Source of the DNA: Nesterenkonia ebinurensis
Lineage (GTDB): Bacteria > Actinomycetota > Actinomycetes > Actinomycetales > Micrococcaceae
Reading direction: 5' to 3'
NCBI RefSeq assembly: GCF_008711175.1
Contig: NZ_VWNF01000047.1
Location: 149,048-213,047, forward strand
DNA: 64,000 bases
In this document: piece by piece, positions 54,330-63,008 of the stretch
Numbering within the stretch: position 1 is the first letter of the stretch
How the letters are laid out: every line of letters starts with the position of its first letter
Made by a program: the position numbers and the translations under genes
The notes under the pieces: model-generated
Databases searched by the model: none
What the model was told of the DNA's origin: nothing
What the model saw: the letters and a program-made list of their open reading frames with translations, nothing else

Positions 54330-54367
54330 GCATCTGAAGAATTTCTACTGAGGAGACAAACGGAACT

Positions 54368-56779
54368 ATGAAGATCGCAGTCATCGGCGGAGGGCCGGGC
54401 GGCCTGTACTTCGCCGCACTGATGAAGCAGCTGAGCCCCCACCATGAGGTCAGGCTGTGGGAGCAGAACGCTGCCACGGATACTTTCGGCTTCGGCGTCG
54501 TCTTCTCCGACGAGACGCTCGGGGGGATCGCCACCGCGGACGAGGTGGTGGCCGCTGGGATGGAGCAGCGCTTCGCCCGGTGGACGGATATGGACGTCTA
54601 CTACCGGGGCGAGCGGCACACTGTGGGAGGCCAGGGGTTCGCGGCGATGGGTCGCGGTGAGCTGCTGAAGCTCCTGCAGGAGCGTTGCGAGAGCCTGGGC
54701 GTGGACATCAGCTTCTCCACTCAGGCCCCGGACGTGGATCAGCTGGCCGCCGAGTACGACCTGGTGCTGGCCGCGGACGGGCTGAACTCACGGGTCCGCA
54801 AGCGCTATGAGGAGGTCTTCAAGCCCTCTCTGGACCTGCGGCAGAACAAGTACATGTGGTTGGGCACCGACAAGGTCTTCGAGGCCTTCACCTTCCACAT
54901 CAAGGAGACCGAGTGGGGGGTCATGCAGATCCACGGCTACCCCTACTCCGCTGAGCGCTCCACGTTCATCGTGGAGATGCACGAGGATGTCTGGCGCCGC
55001 TCCGGCTTCGACGCCACGGAGCAGGAGGTCTTCCCACCAGGAGTGAATGACGAATACGCCATCGGCAGGATCCGGGAGATCTTCGCCGAGGAGTTGGGCG
55101 GGCATCAGGTGCTGGCGAACAACTCCAAGTGGCTGAACTTCACCACGGTGCGCAACGAGACCTGGCGCAAGGACAACATCGTGCTGCTGGGCGACGCCGC
55201 CCACACCGCGCACTTCTCCATCGGCTCGGGCACCAAACTGGCCATGGAGGACTCCCTGGCCCTGGCCGCCTGCCTCCATGAGCACGCGGACGTGGAGACT
55301 GCGTTGGAGGCCTATGAGGAGGAGCGCCGCCCGGTGGTGGCCTCCACCCAGCGCGCCGCCCAGGCCTCCCTGGAGTGGTTTGAGAACATCGGCCAGTATG
55401 TGGGGCAAGACCCTGAGCAGTTCACGTTCAACCTGCTGACCCGCTCCCGCCGCATCACTCAGGAGAACATGCGGGAGCGCGACGCCGACTACGCCGAGTT
55501 CATCGACAGGTACTACGCGGAGAAGACCGGCAGCGGCCAGGTGGTCCCAGCCATGTTCCAGCCCGGCAGCATCGGGGGCCTGGAGCTGAAGAACCGGGTT
55601 ATCGTCTCGGCGATGGACATGTACTCGGCCGAAGACGGGGTGGCGGGGAACTTCCACCTGGTCCACCTGGGCTCCAAGGCGCTCGGCGGTGCGGGACTGG
55701 TGATGACCGAGATGGTGTGCGTCTCCCCCGAGGGGCGGATCACCCCCGGCTGCTCCGGGCTGTGGAATCAGGAGCATGTGGAGAGCTGGCGAGAGGTCAC
55801 CGAGTTCGTGCACAGCTTCACCGATGCCAAGATCGGCGTGCAGCTGGGCCACTCAGGGCGCAAGGGCTCCACCAAGCTGATGTGGGAGGGTATCGACGAT
55901 CTGCTGGAGGAGGGCGGCTGGCCGATCATGGGGCCCTCGGCCCTCCCCTACGGGCCTCAGTCCCAGGTGCCGCGGGAGATGACCCGCGAGGACATACTGC
56001 AGGTCAAGGAGGAGTTCGTTGCTGCCGCGGAGCGGGCAGCGGAGGCCGACTTCGACCTGCTGGAGCTGCACTGTGCCCACGGCTACCTGCTCTCCAGCTT
56101 CCTCTCCCCCCTGGCCAACCAGCGCACTGACGAGTTCGGCGGCTCCCTGGAGAACCGGCTGCGCTACCCGCTGGAGGTCTTCGACGCCGTGCGCGCGGCC
56201 TGGCCGGAGGACAGGCCGATGATGGTGCGCATCTCCGCCACCGACTGGCACGAGAGCGGCAACACCGGGAACGAGGCGGTGCAGATCGCCCGTGCGTTCG
56301 TCGAGCGCGGGGCAGCGGCTATTGATGTCTCCACCGGGCAGGTCACCAAGGCGGAGCAGCCGGCCTACGGGCGCAGCTACCAGACCCCTTTCGCCGACAG
56401 GATCCGCAATGAGGTGGCAGCCCCGGCAGGGACGAAAGTCATCGCAGTGGGCGCCATCGCCTCCTACGACGACGTCAACTCCATCCTGCTGGCCGGGCGG
56501 GCTGACTTCTGCGCCCTGGGCCGTCCGCATCTGTACAATCCCAATTGGTCGCTCAACGCCGCTGCGGAGCAGGAGGTCAATGAGATCCCAGGGGCCACCT
56601 GGCCCAAGCAGTTCCGCGCCGGGCGCCGCAAGCCGCCCAGCTCCCGCACGGACGCGGTGCGTCCGCGGCTCTCCCTGGTCCGGCAGGACCAGGAGGGGCT
56701 GCCCACCCATCTGCGGTGGCGCCCGCAGCTCAACAGCGGCGTCGCCAATACCATAGAGAAGGAGCCGGTCGCCCCATGA
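54368..56779 (+). CDS. Fusion of aromatic-CoA 5-monooxygenase and old-yellow-enzyme-like oxidoreductase
   Basis: An 803-residue two-domain flavoprotein. Residues 1-380 form a salicylate-hydroxylase-type FAD monooxygenase (IGGGPGGLYFAALMKQL, LAADGLNSRVRK, LLGDAAHTAHFSIGSGTKLAM). Residues about 395-770 are an old-yellow-enzyme domain (LKNRVIVSAMDMYSAEDG, HCAHGYLLSSFLSPLANQRTDEFGGSLENRLR, GRPHLYNP). This layout is that of 2-aminobenzoyl-CoA monooxygenase/reductase and of the annotated salicylyl-CoA 5-hydroxylase/oxidoreductase. It hydroxylates, and may partly reduce, the aromatic CoA ester. Its stop overlaps the start of the ThDP enzyme. Confidence 0.88.
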   Translation: MKIAVIGGGPGGLYFAALMKQLSPHHEVRLWEQNAATDTFGFGVVFSDETLGGIATADEVVAAGMEQRFARWTDMDVYYRGERHTVGGQGFAAMGRGELLKLLQERCESLGVDISFSTQAPDVDQLAAEYDLVLAADGLNSRVRKRYEEVFKPSLDLRQNKYMWLGTDKVFEAFTFHIKETEWGVMQIHGYPYSAERSTFIVEMHEDVWRRSGFDATEQEVFPPGVNDEYAIGRIREIFAEELGGHQVLANNSKWLNFTTVRNETWRKDNIVLLGDAAHTAHFSIGSGTKLAMEDSLALAACLHEHADVETALEAYEEERRPVVASTQRAAQASLEWFENIGQYVGQDPEQFTFNLLTRSRRITQENMRERDADYAEFIDRYYAEKTGSGQVVPAMFQPGSIGGLELKNRVIVSAMDMYSAEDGVAGNFHLVHLGSKALGGAGLVMTEMVCVSPEGRITPGCSGLWNQEHVESWREVTEFVHSFTDAKIGVQLGHSGRKGSTKLMWEGIDDLLEEGGWPIMGPSALPYGPQSQVPREMTREDILQVKEEFVAAAERAAEADFDLLELHCAHGYLLSSFLSPLANQRTDEFGGSLENRLRYPLEVFDAVRAAWPEDRPMMVRISATDWHESGNTGNEAVQIARAFVERGAAAIDVSTGQVTKAEQPAYGRSYQTPFADRIRNEVAAPAGTKVIAVGAIASYDDVNSILLAGRADFCALGRPHLYNPNWSLNAAAEQEVNEIPGATWPKQFRAGRRKPPSSRTDAVRPRLSLVRQDQEGLPTHLRWRPQLNSGVANTIEKEPVAP

Positions 56780-58443
56780 CTCATTCAGCAGAGCTTTCTG
56801 AGACTGTCGCCGACGCCGTAGGCCGCACTTTGGCTGAGCTGGGTGTCCAGCACGCTTTCGGCGTGGTGGGCAGCGGGAACTTCGCCATGACGAACGCACT
56901 ACGAAAGCACGGGGTCAGATGGACTGCGGCTCGGCACGAGGGTGGTGCCGCCACCATGGCAGATGCCTACGGCCGGGTCAGCGGAACGGTGCCGGTGGTC
57001 TCCACCCACCAGGGCTGCGGGCTGACCAACGCCATGACCGGTCTCGGCGAAGCCGCCAAGTCCCGGACTCCGATGATCGTTCTGACTGCGGACACCGGAA
57101 CTTCTGCTGTTCTCTCCAACTTCCGAATCGATCAAGACGCCCTTGCCAGATCAGTGGGGGCGGTGGCCGAGCGGGTGCACACCCCAACTTCAGCGGTGCA
57201 GGACACGGTGCGGGCTTTCCGCACCGCGGTGCTGGACCGGCGAACGGTGGTGCTCTCCGTGCCCACCGACGTTCAGGCTTCCCCGGTTCCGGCAGCGGTT
57301 GACGCTCCGCTGGTCCCGGTACCGCAGAAAGTGCGGCCGGCAGCGGAGGCAGTGGCAGCAGTGACTGATGCGTTTGAGAGGGCTGAGCGTCCAGTGATCA
57401 TTGCTGGACGTGGCGGCCGTGAAGCCGGCGCAGAGGTTCTAGCTCTGGCCGAAACAGCTGGTGCACTCACCGCAACCTCAGCGGCCGGGCACGGCTTGTT
57501 CCGTTCTGATCCGTTCAGCCTGGGGATCTCCGGCGGCTTCTCCTCGAACTTCACTGCCGAAACCATCCGGAGCTCGGACCTGATTGTGGCTTTCGGATGC
57601 GCGCTGAACATGTGGACCATGCGCCACGGCTCGCTCATCGGGGCCGAGACCACAGTCATCCAGGTCGATCTTGAGCAGAGTTCCCTAGGTGCCCACCGTC
57701 CGGTGGATCTGGGAGTGTTGGGAGACTCTGCTGAGACAGCCGCGGCGGTGCGCGCGGAGTTACTGAGGCGTGGCCCAACTCAAGCGAAGCAGCGCACACC
57801 ACAGATGCGCGAACAGATCGCCGCTCAGTCTCGGAAGAACAGTGAGGTTTTCGAGGATCTGAGCCGGAACGGGACTGTGGACCCCAGGCTGCTGAGCATC
57901 GAGTTGGACAAGGCACTGCCGCAAGAACGCAGCGTCGCCATCGATTCCGGAAACTTCATGGGCTATCCGGCGGCGTATTTGCAGGTACCTGATGAGGCTG
58001 GGTTCTGCATGACCCAGGCTTTCCAGTCCATCGGGCTGGGCCTCTACACCGCAATCGGAGTGGCCACAGCCGCCCCACACAGACTAACCGTGCTGGGCAC
58101 CGGCGATGGCGGTTTCTTGATGAGCATCGCCGAGCTGGAAACCGCCATCCGAGAGCAGCTGGCCATAGTGGTGATCGTTTACAACGATTCCGCTTATGGC
58201 GCTGAGGTCCACCACTTCGACGCTTCCCCGGAGGAGTTGGAGGTCGTCGAATTTCCACCCACTGATATTGCTTCCATCGCTCGGGGCTTCGGTGCCGAGG
58301 CCATGACAGTCCGCGGTCACGATGACTTAACAGCGGTCTCTGCACGAGTCGCCCAGGGCGTGGACTCCGTGCTTGTCATCGATGCCAAGATCGCCTCCGA
58401 CGGCGGCTCCTGGTGGTTGGCCGAAGCGTTCAGAGGACACTGA
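56776..58443 (+). CDS. Thiamine-diphosphate-dependent decarboxylase
   Basis: A 555-residue ThDP enzyme of the acetolactate synthase/benzoylformate decarboxylase family. The cofactor-activating Glu is in WTAARHEGGAATMADAYGR, and the ThDP/Mg site is GDGGFLMSIAELETAIREQ followed by VYNDSAYGAE. It would decarboxylate a 2-oxo acid. Next to a cyclase-family hydrolase and an anthranilate-type CoA ligase, isatinate decarboxylation to anthranilate is the most coherent idea; phenylglyoxylate- or indolepyruvate-type activity is possible. The start overlaps the previous stop (ATGA). Confidence 0.85.
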   Translation: MTHSAELSETVADAVGRTLAELGVQHAFGVVGSGNFAMTNALRKHGVRWTAARHEGGAATMADAYGRVSGTVPVVSTHQGCGLTNAMTGLGEAAKSRTPMIVLTADTGTSAVLSNFRIDQDALARSVGAVAERVHTPTSAVQDTVRAFRTAVLDRRTVVLSVPTDVQASPVPAAVDAPLVPVPQKVRPAAEAVAAVTDAFERAERPVIIAGRGGREAGAEVLALAETAGALTATSAAGHGLFRSDPFSLGISGGFSSNFTAETIRSSDLIVAFGCALNMWTMRHGSLIGAETTVIQVDLEQSSLGAHRPVDLGVLGDSAETAAAVRAELLRRGPTQAKQRTPQMREQIAAQSRKNSEVFEDLSRNGTVDPRLLSIELDKALPQERSVAIDSGNFMGYPAAYLQVPDEAGFCMTQAFQSIGLGLYTAIGVATAAPHRLTVLGTGDGGFLMSIAELETAIREQLAIVVIVYNDSAYGAEVHHFDASPEELEVVEFPPTDIASIARGFGAEAMTVRGHDDLTAVSARVAQGVDSVLVIDAKIASDGGSWWLAEAFRGH

Positions 58444-58487
58444 CTCAACACCCTACAAAAAACCGTACCTCAACAACAGGAGAGAAT

Positions 58488-59261
58488 ATGTCTACCATCA
58501 GCACCTTGTCCGAGAACTTGGCCGGCGGAAAAGTCAGCATCATTGATCTGACGAACACCCTCTCTGCCACTACACCTACACTCCGATTGCCTGACCCGTT
58601 TACGAACCTGATCGACTTCAGTTTGGAAGAGGTCAGTGCCTACAACGAGCCTGGACCGTTCTGGAAGCACCACAACATCCACACAGGTGAGCACATCGGC
58701 ACCCACATTGATGCCCCAGTGCACTGGGCCTCCGGGCGCGAGGGCAAGGATGTCTCCCAGATCGAGCCGGAGCGCCTGATCGGACCTGCAGCGGTGCTCG
58801 ATGTCACTGCTGAGGTGGAGAAGAACCCGGACTTCCTGCTGGAGATCGAGCACGTAAAGGTGTGGGAGGCCGAGCACGGCGCCCTGCCGAAGAACGGCTG
58901 GCTGCTGCTGCGCACCGGTTGGGATAAGTACTCCGATGACCAGGAGGCTTTCCTCAACGCCGATGAGACCGGGTCCCATACTCCGGGGATCTCCCCCGAG
59001 TGCGCCAAGTGGCTCGCTGAGGAGACTGAGATCTCCGGCTTCGGAGTGGAGACTGTAGGCATCGACCAGGGCAACGCCGCCCAGCTGGATCCGCCGTTCC
59101 CGGCACACTACTTCCTGCTGGGCAACGATAAGTACGGTATTACTTCCCTGCAGAATCTGGACAAACTTCCACCCACAGGCGCGTTGCTTGTCGTCGCCCC
59201 GCTGCCGATCGTCGGCGGAACCGGCAGCCCTAGCCGTGTCTACGCTCTGCTAGATGCCTAA
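58488..59261 (+). CDS. Cyclase-family metal hydrolase (isatin hydrolase/kynurenine formamidase type)
   Basis: A 257-residue protein of the cyclase family (PF04199). The metal motif HIGTHIDAPVHW occupies residues 69-80 with His69, His73, Asp75 and His79, the pattern of kynurenine formamidases and isatin hydrolases. ACAGGAGAG precedes the ATG. It follows the ThDP decarboxylase after 44 bases. As an isatin hydrolase it would make isatinate, the substrate suggested for the decarboxylase; as a formamidase it would release kynurenine, but no kynureninase is present, so isatin is favoured. Confidence 0.88.
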   Translation: MSTISTLSENLAGGKVSIIDLTNTLSATTPTLRLPDPFTNLIDFSLEEVSAYNEPGPFWKHHNIHTGEHIGTHIDAPVHWASGREGKDVSQIEPERLIGPAAVLDVTAEVEKNPDFLLEIEHVKVWEAEHGALPKNGWLLLRTGWDKYSDDQEAFLNADETGSHTPGISPECAKWLAEETEISGFGVETVGIDQGNAAQLDPPFPAHYFLLGNDKYGITSLQNLDKLPPTGALLVVAPLPIVGGTGSPSRVYALLDA

Positions 59262-59278
59262 AACCGTGCCCGCAAATC

Positions 59279-59817
59279 TCAGTTGTTAGGAGGTGTCACA
59301 GCGACGATGTACTCCGCGGTTTCCTCATGAACATTCACGTACCTGTGAGGCAGCCGAGAATCAAAGCGGCAGCTGTCGCCGGGGCGGAGCTCGTGGGAGA
59401 CACCATTGACTTCCACCGTCAGAGTCCCCTTAGCCACCACAATGCACTCCTCAGAGGCATGAGTCCATGGTGCTTTGTGCGAGGCTCCGCCCGGCAGCAT
59501 CTTGCCCAACAGAACTTCAAGCTCACCGCCGGAGGTAAATTTTTCGCATATGCCAAATCACCGCCAGGTGAAGTGATAGTGGTCTCCTGACCGCTCCTGA
59601 TCACCTCAACCTGAAACGACTCCTCTTCGACCACAAACAAGCTGAAGATCGGGACCTGAAGCACACGCGCAATCTCTCGCAATGTGGCTAGGCTGGGGTC
59701 TACCCGACCCCGTTCTACTTGACTCAGAAACGGAGCAGAGACGCCGGCCTCCCAGGCCACTTCCCCGATCGTCATTACCAGGCACTTGCAGATCTCCCTG
59801 ATGCGCAACTGACTCAT
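59279..59817 (-). pseudogene. XRE-cupin transcriptional regulator, frameshifted
   Basis: The start ATG at 59817 has GGAAGGAT upstream. The first frame encodes an XRE helix-turn-helix (EVAWEAGVSAPFLSQVERGR, then ATLREIARVLQVPIFSLF) and ends with an out-of-frame tail after AYAKN. The correct continuation GGELEVLLGKMLPGGASH, then a cupin domain (RPGDSCRFDSRLPHRYVN), lies in another frame. One added A in the A-run (T-run 59540-59544 on plus strand) would restore a protein of about 180 residues. It diverges from the genes at 59992 onward and probably regulated them. Confidence 0.75.
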
Positions 59818-59991
59818 TACATCCTTCCCTCGGTCCACCGAATAATCGCCTTGCATTCCAAATTTTTCAGCACAGTAAATTATTCGCAGAAATGATTGTT
59901 ATGCCAATTTTTATCGCTAAGCTCACAGGACTACCACTAAGCCGAGCGACACAACTCGGGCGCCTCAGCCTATCCCCATCAGAAAGGACCC

Positions 59992-60357
59992 ATGTTCACC
60001 CCTCCCTCCGTCACGCCACCCCACCGGGTCATGATTTTCGGTGCCTGCCGAGAGGCCTGGTACGCAGCGACCGATACCCAACGAGCAGACGAAGCACTGC
60101 CTGCGCTCAAGCAACTTGTGGACGCGTGGAAAGAACGAGGGATGCGAGTCCTGGAGTCTTTCGACGACGACTTCTTTCTCGTAGGTCAGCCCGGCTCTAT
60201 GCAGTTCGCTTTTTTCATCATCGCTGAAGTGCCCTCACTCGAGGCCTTGGTGGACATGATGAATGTCGCACGCACAAGCAGCAACGGCCTACGCGCCGAC
60301 CGCTGGTTCCGTTTTGAGTCACGTCTAGGACGCCGACTCTTCATTCTCGACGAGTAA
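59992..60357 (+). CDS. Small uncharacterised protein
   Basis: A 121-residue protein; AGAAAGGA lies before the ATG. It contains MRVLESFDDDFFLVGQPG and AFFIIAEVPSLEALVDMMN, suggesting alternating strands and helices like a small dimeric alpha-beta fold, and ends RRLFILDE. I do not recognise the family with confidence. It is the first gene of the NhaC/aminotransferase/aldolase cassette, so a role in that pathway is likely but unspecified. Confidence 0.6.
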   Translation: MFTPPSVTPPHRVMIFGACREAWYAATDTQRADEALPALKQLVDAWKERGMRVLESFDDDFFLVGQPGSMQFAFFIIAEVPSLEALVDMMNVARTSSNGLRADRWFRFESRLGRRLFILDE

Positions 60358-60402
60358 ACCCACACCCATTCAGATAACAATAACAAGCACCTTGGAGAAG
60401 CA

Positions 60403-61863
60403 ATGACCGGAGAAAAACCCCTTGAGTTCAGAATAGGTATCTTAGGTGCCTTTATCGCACCCTTAGTATTCTTGATTGGAGCGACAGCCCACTTCGTCTA
60501 CTTCAGAGCGTTCGACATGACGGCTCTGACGATGTCAGCCATTGTGGGGTTGCTGCTGGCGTCCATGCTAGCGAAGAACTATCACCTGTTCTGGGACCGG
60601 GCCGTTGCTGGGCTGGCCTCTCCCATTGCCATGACAGTAGTCATGATTCTCTTCGTCGTCGGCCCTTTCGCTTCGTTGTTGGAAACAACAGGGATATCTC
60701 AGGGTTTCGTCTGGCTCGCCAGTGAGATGGGCGTTTCCAGCGGACTCTTCATCGCCGTGGTCTTCGCCGCCACATGTGCCATGTCCGTGTCGACAGGCAC
60801 CTCCTTAGGAACTATGTTCACAGCGTTCCCCATCTTCTATCCCGCCGGGGCGGCTCTTGACGCTAATGCCGTGCTACTGGCTGGAGCGATCTTCTCCGGT
60901 GCTATGTTCGGTGACAACCTCGCCCCCATCTCAGACACGACAGTGGTGTCTTCCTCCACTCAGAAGTACCGCTCCCGCGAAGGCACAGCCGAGGTTGCCG
61001 GCGTCGTCGCCTCACGTTTGAAGTACTCCCTGACAACTGCAGGAATCTGTTTCGTCCTTTTCCTCGTCTTCGGCTACGTGTTCCCCGGAGCGGGCCTGCA
61101 GAGTGACATTGATGCTTCAGGCGCTTCACCTCAAGGGCTGATCATGATTGTGCCGGTCATTGCTTTGATTACGGTGGCTTTTTGGAAGCGAAACCTCTTC
61201 CTGGCCATCACTGTAGGGCTTGTTGTCGGCATCGTGACCGGTATGGCCTCAGGACTTTTGAACCTGAACAGCATCGTCTCGGTGGAAGACGGGGCACCTG
61301 TCGGATTCATCTTCGATGGTGTGAACGGCATGCTCCCGCTGATCGGACTGACCCTTGGTGTCTTCGGCATGATGGGTGTTCTGCGCGGAGCGGGCATCTT
61401 CGACCTCATTATTGAGAAGCTCAGCAACGCCCGCTGGTCCAGGGGTCCGCGCGGTGCAGAGATCGCCATCGGTGCAGGGCAGACAGCCACCACCACCCTG
61501 TTCGCCGGAGTGGTCGGCCCCTCCATCGTTACTTTTGGTCCGGTCGCCGACGAGCTCGGGGCCCGGGCCGGCCTGCACCCCTACCGGCGGGCCAATGTCA
61601 TGGAGTGCTTCGGTATGGGACTGGCCTGTATGGTGCCGGCTTTCAGCGCTTTCCTCTTCATCATTAGCCAACTCACAGAAGGCCACGAAGGCATGCCTGC
61701 ATTGGCTCCGATGGAAGTAGCCGTTGCAGCTTTCTACCCCATCGTACTCTTCCTGGTCATGACGATCTCCGTCATCACCGGCTGGGGCCGTGTCTTCGAA
61801 GGTGAGGACGGTACCCCGACTAAGACCCACACGCTATCTCAACCAGAAAGCATCACCGCATGA
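60403..61863 (+). CDS. NhaC-type Na+/H+ antiporter family transporter
   Basis: A 486-residue protein with about 11-12 hydrophobic segments. The segment AGAIFSGAMFGDNLAPISDTTVVSS is the hallmark of the NhaC family, repeated in weaker form in the C-terminal half. Family members exchange sodium for protons or exchange metabolites such as malate and lactate. In this cassette it probably carries the organic-acid substrate. AGAAGCAATG is a weak start context. It overlaps the next gene by 4 bases. Confidence 0.88.
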   Translation: MTGEKPLEFRIGILGAFIAPLVFLIGATAHFVYFRAFDMTALTMSAIVGLLLASMLAKNYHLFWDRAVAGLASPIAMTVVMILFVVGPFASLLETTGISQGFVWLASEMGVSSGLFIAVVFAATCAMSVSTGTSLGTMFTAFPIFYPAGAALDANAVLLAGAIFSGAMFGDNLAPISDTTVVSSSTQKYRSREGTAEVAGVVASRLKYSLTTAGICFVLFLVFGYVFPGAGLQSDIDASGASPQGLIMIVPVIALITVAFWKRNLFLAITVGLVVGIVTGMASGLLNLNSIVSVEDGAPVGFIFDGVNGMLPLIGLTLGVFGMMGVLRGAGIFDLIIEKLSNARWSRGPRGAEIAIGAGQTATTTLFAGVVGPSIVTFGPVADELGARAGLHPYRRANVMECFGMGLACMVPAFSAFLFIISQLTEGHEGMPALAPMEVAVAAFYPIVLFLVMTISVITGWGRVFEGEDGTPTKTHTLSQPESITA

Positions 61864-63008
61864 GCACCACATCAACACACGACGCAGCCACCGCGCGCCT
61901 GATGGCAGAATCAGCAGCCGAAACCGATATCGACCTGAGCATCGGTGAGCCTGACCAGAAAGCCCCTGCCCGGATCGTGGAGGCCACTATGGCTGCACTC
62001 CAGTCCGGTGCCACTGGCTATACGGCTAAACCAGGTCTGTTAGAACTCCGAGAGGCTCTCACAGATGATGTAGAAACCTCCACAGGAGTACGTCCGTCAA
62101 CAGCAGATGTCACCATCACGATTGGTGGCAGCGAAGCAGTAGCGATTGCGATCATGGCTGTATGCTCCGCCCAAGACGGGATCCTCATCCCTGATCCGGC
62201 GTGGCCCAACTACCGGCTGGTCGCCGAAGACCTGGGCTACCCCATCCACTACTATGCCCAAGGGCCCTCCGGAGACGATTTCATCGACCTCGACGGAGTG
62301 GAAAGAGGGTTGCAGGCCGGGGCGAAGCTGGTTGTTGTGAACTCACCCTCTAACCCCACCGCTGCAGTGGCAGATCGATCTGTACTGCAGTCCCTGGCTG
62401 AACTATTGGAAAAATACGATGCCCATGCCCTCTCCGATGAGGCATACGAGTCAATCGTCTTCAACGGCAATCGAGCGCCCTCGCTATACAGTGCATCTCC
62501 ACACCGCACATTCGTTGTCCGCACTTTTTCCAAGACGTACTCCATGACTGGGTTCCGGGTCGGGTGCCTCATCACCCCCGAGCCGTTTCATCATAGGATT
62601 GGTTCGTTGCATGGAACCGTCACCGGTTGTGCTATGGCGGCTGCTCAACACGCCGCAATAGTCGCACTACGCGAACTTCCAGACCGAGGAAAGGAACTCT
62701 CCACCATCTACGGACAGCGGTTTTCTCAAGCCGCAGAGATCCTGGGACCATGGATGCCGCCAAGCAATCCGGAAGAGCTAGGCGGCTTCTATCTCTGGAT
62801 AGATGGGCGCGAATCAGGATTGAGCTCCGCTGAGCTCTCTGAAAGACTCGCTCAGCGGGGGATCATCGTCTCCATCGGCCTGGTGTACACCCAGACCGAT
62901 GGGTTCATCAGACTCTCACTGGGGGCTCCCGACCAAGACCTCCACACTGCGCTCCGAGTCCTTCGGGAGACTCTCGACTCAACCAAGAAAACAAGGATCT
63001 CAACATGA
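61860..63008 (+). CDS. Class I/II PLP aminotransferase
   Basis: A 382-residue fold-type I aminotransferase. The N-terminal DLSIGEPDQKAPARIVEA and GATGYTAKPGLLELREAL are typical, the conserved Asn-Pro is in NSPSNPTAAV, SDEAYESIVF carries the PLP Asp, and the PLP lysine is in TFSKTYSMTGFRVG. It is similar to aspartate/aromatic aminotransferases of the actinobacterial type. It is sandwiched between the transporter and an aldolase with 4-base overlaps on both sides. It probably converts an amino acid to the oxo acid cleaved by the aldolase. Confidence 0.9.
   Translation: MSTTSTHDAATARLMAESAAETDIDLSIGEPDQKAPARIVEATMAALQSGATGYTAKPGLLELREALTDDVETSTGVRPSTADVTITIGGSEAVAIAIMAVCSAQDGILIPDPAWPNYRLVAEDLGYPIHYYAQGPSGDDFIDLDGVERGLQAGAKLVVVNSPSNPTAAVADRSVLQSLAELLEKYDAHALSDEAYESIVFNGNRAPSLYSASPHRTFVVRTFSKTYSMTGFRVGCLITPEPFHHRIGSLHGTVTGCAMAAAQHAAIVALRELPDRGKELSTIYGQRFSQAAEILGPWMPPSNPEELGGFYLWIDGRESGLSSAELSERLAQRGIIVSIGLVYTQTDGFIRLSLGAPDQDLHTALRVLRETLDSTKKTRIST

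Noticed and set aside
54788..55852. 354-residue minus-strand frame within the monooxygenase fusion
   Set aside because: It is antisense to a clearly coding two-domain flavoprotein; composition is shadow-like.
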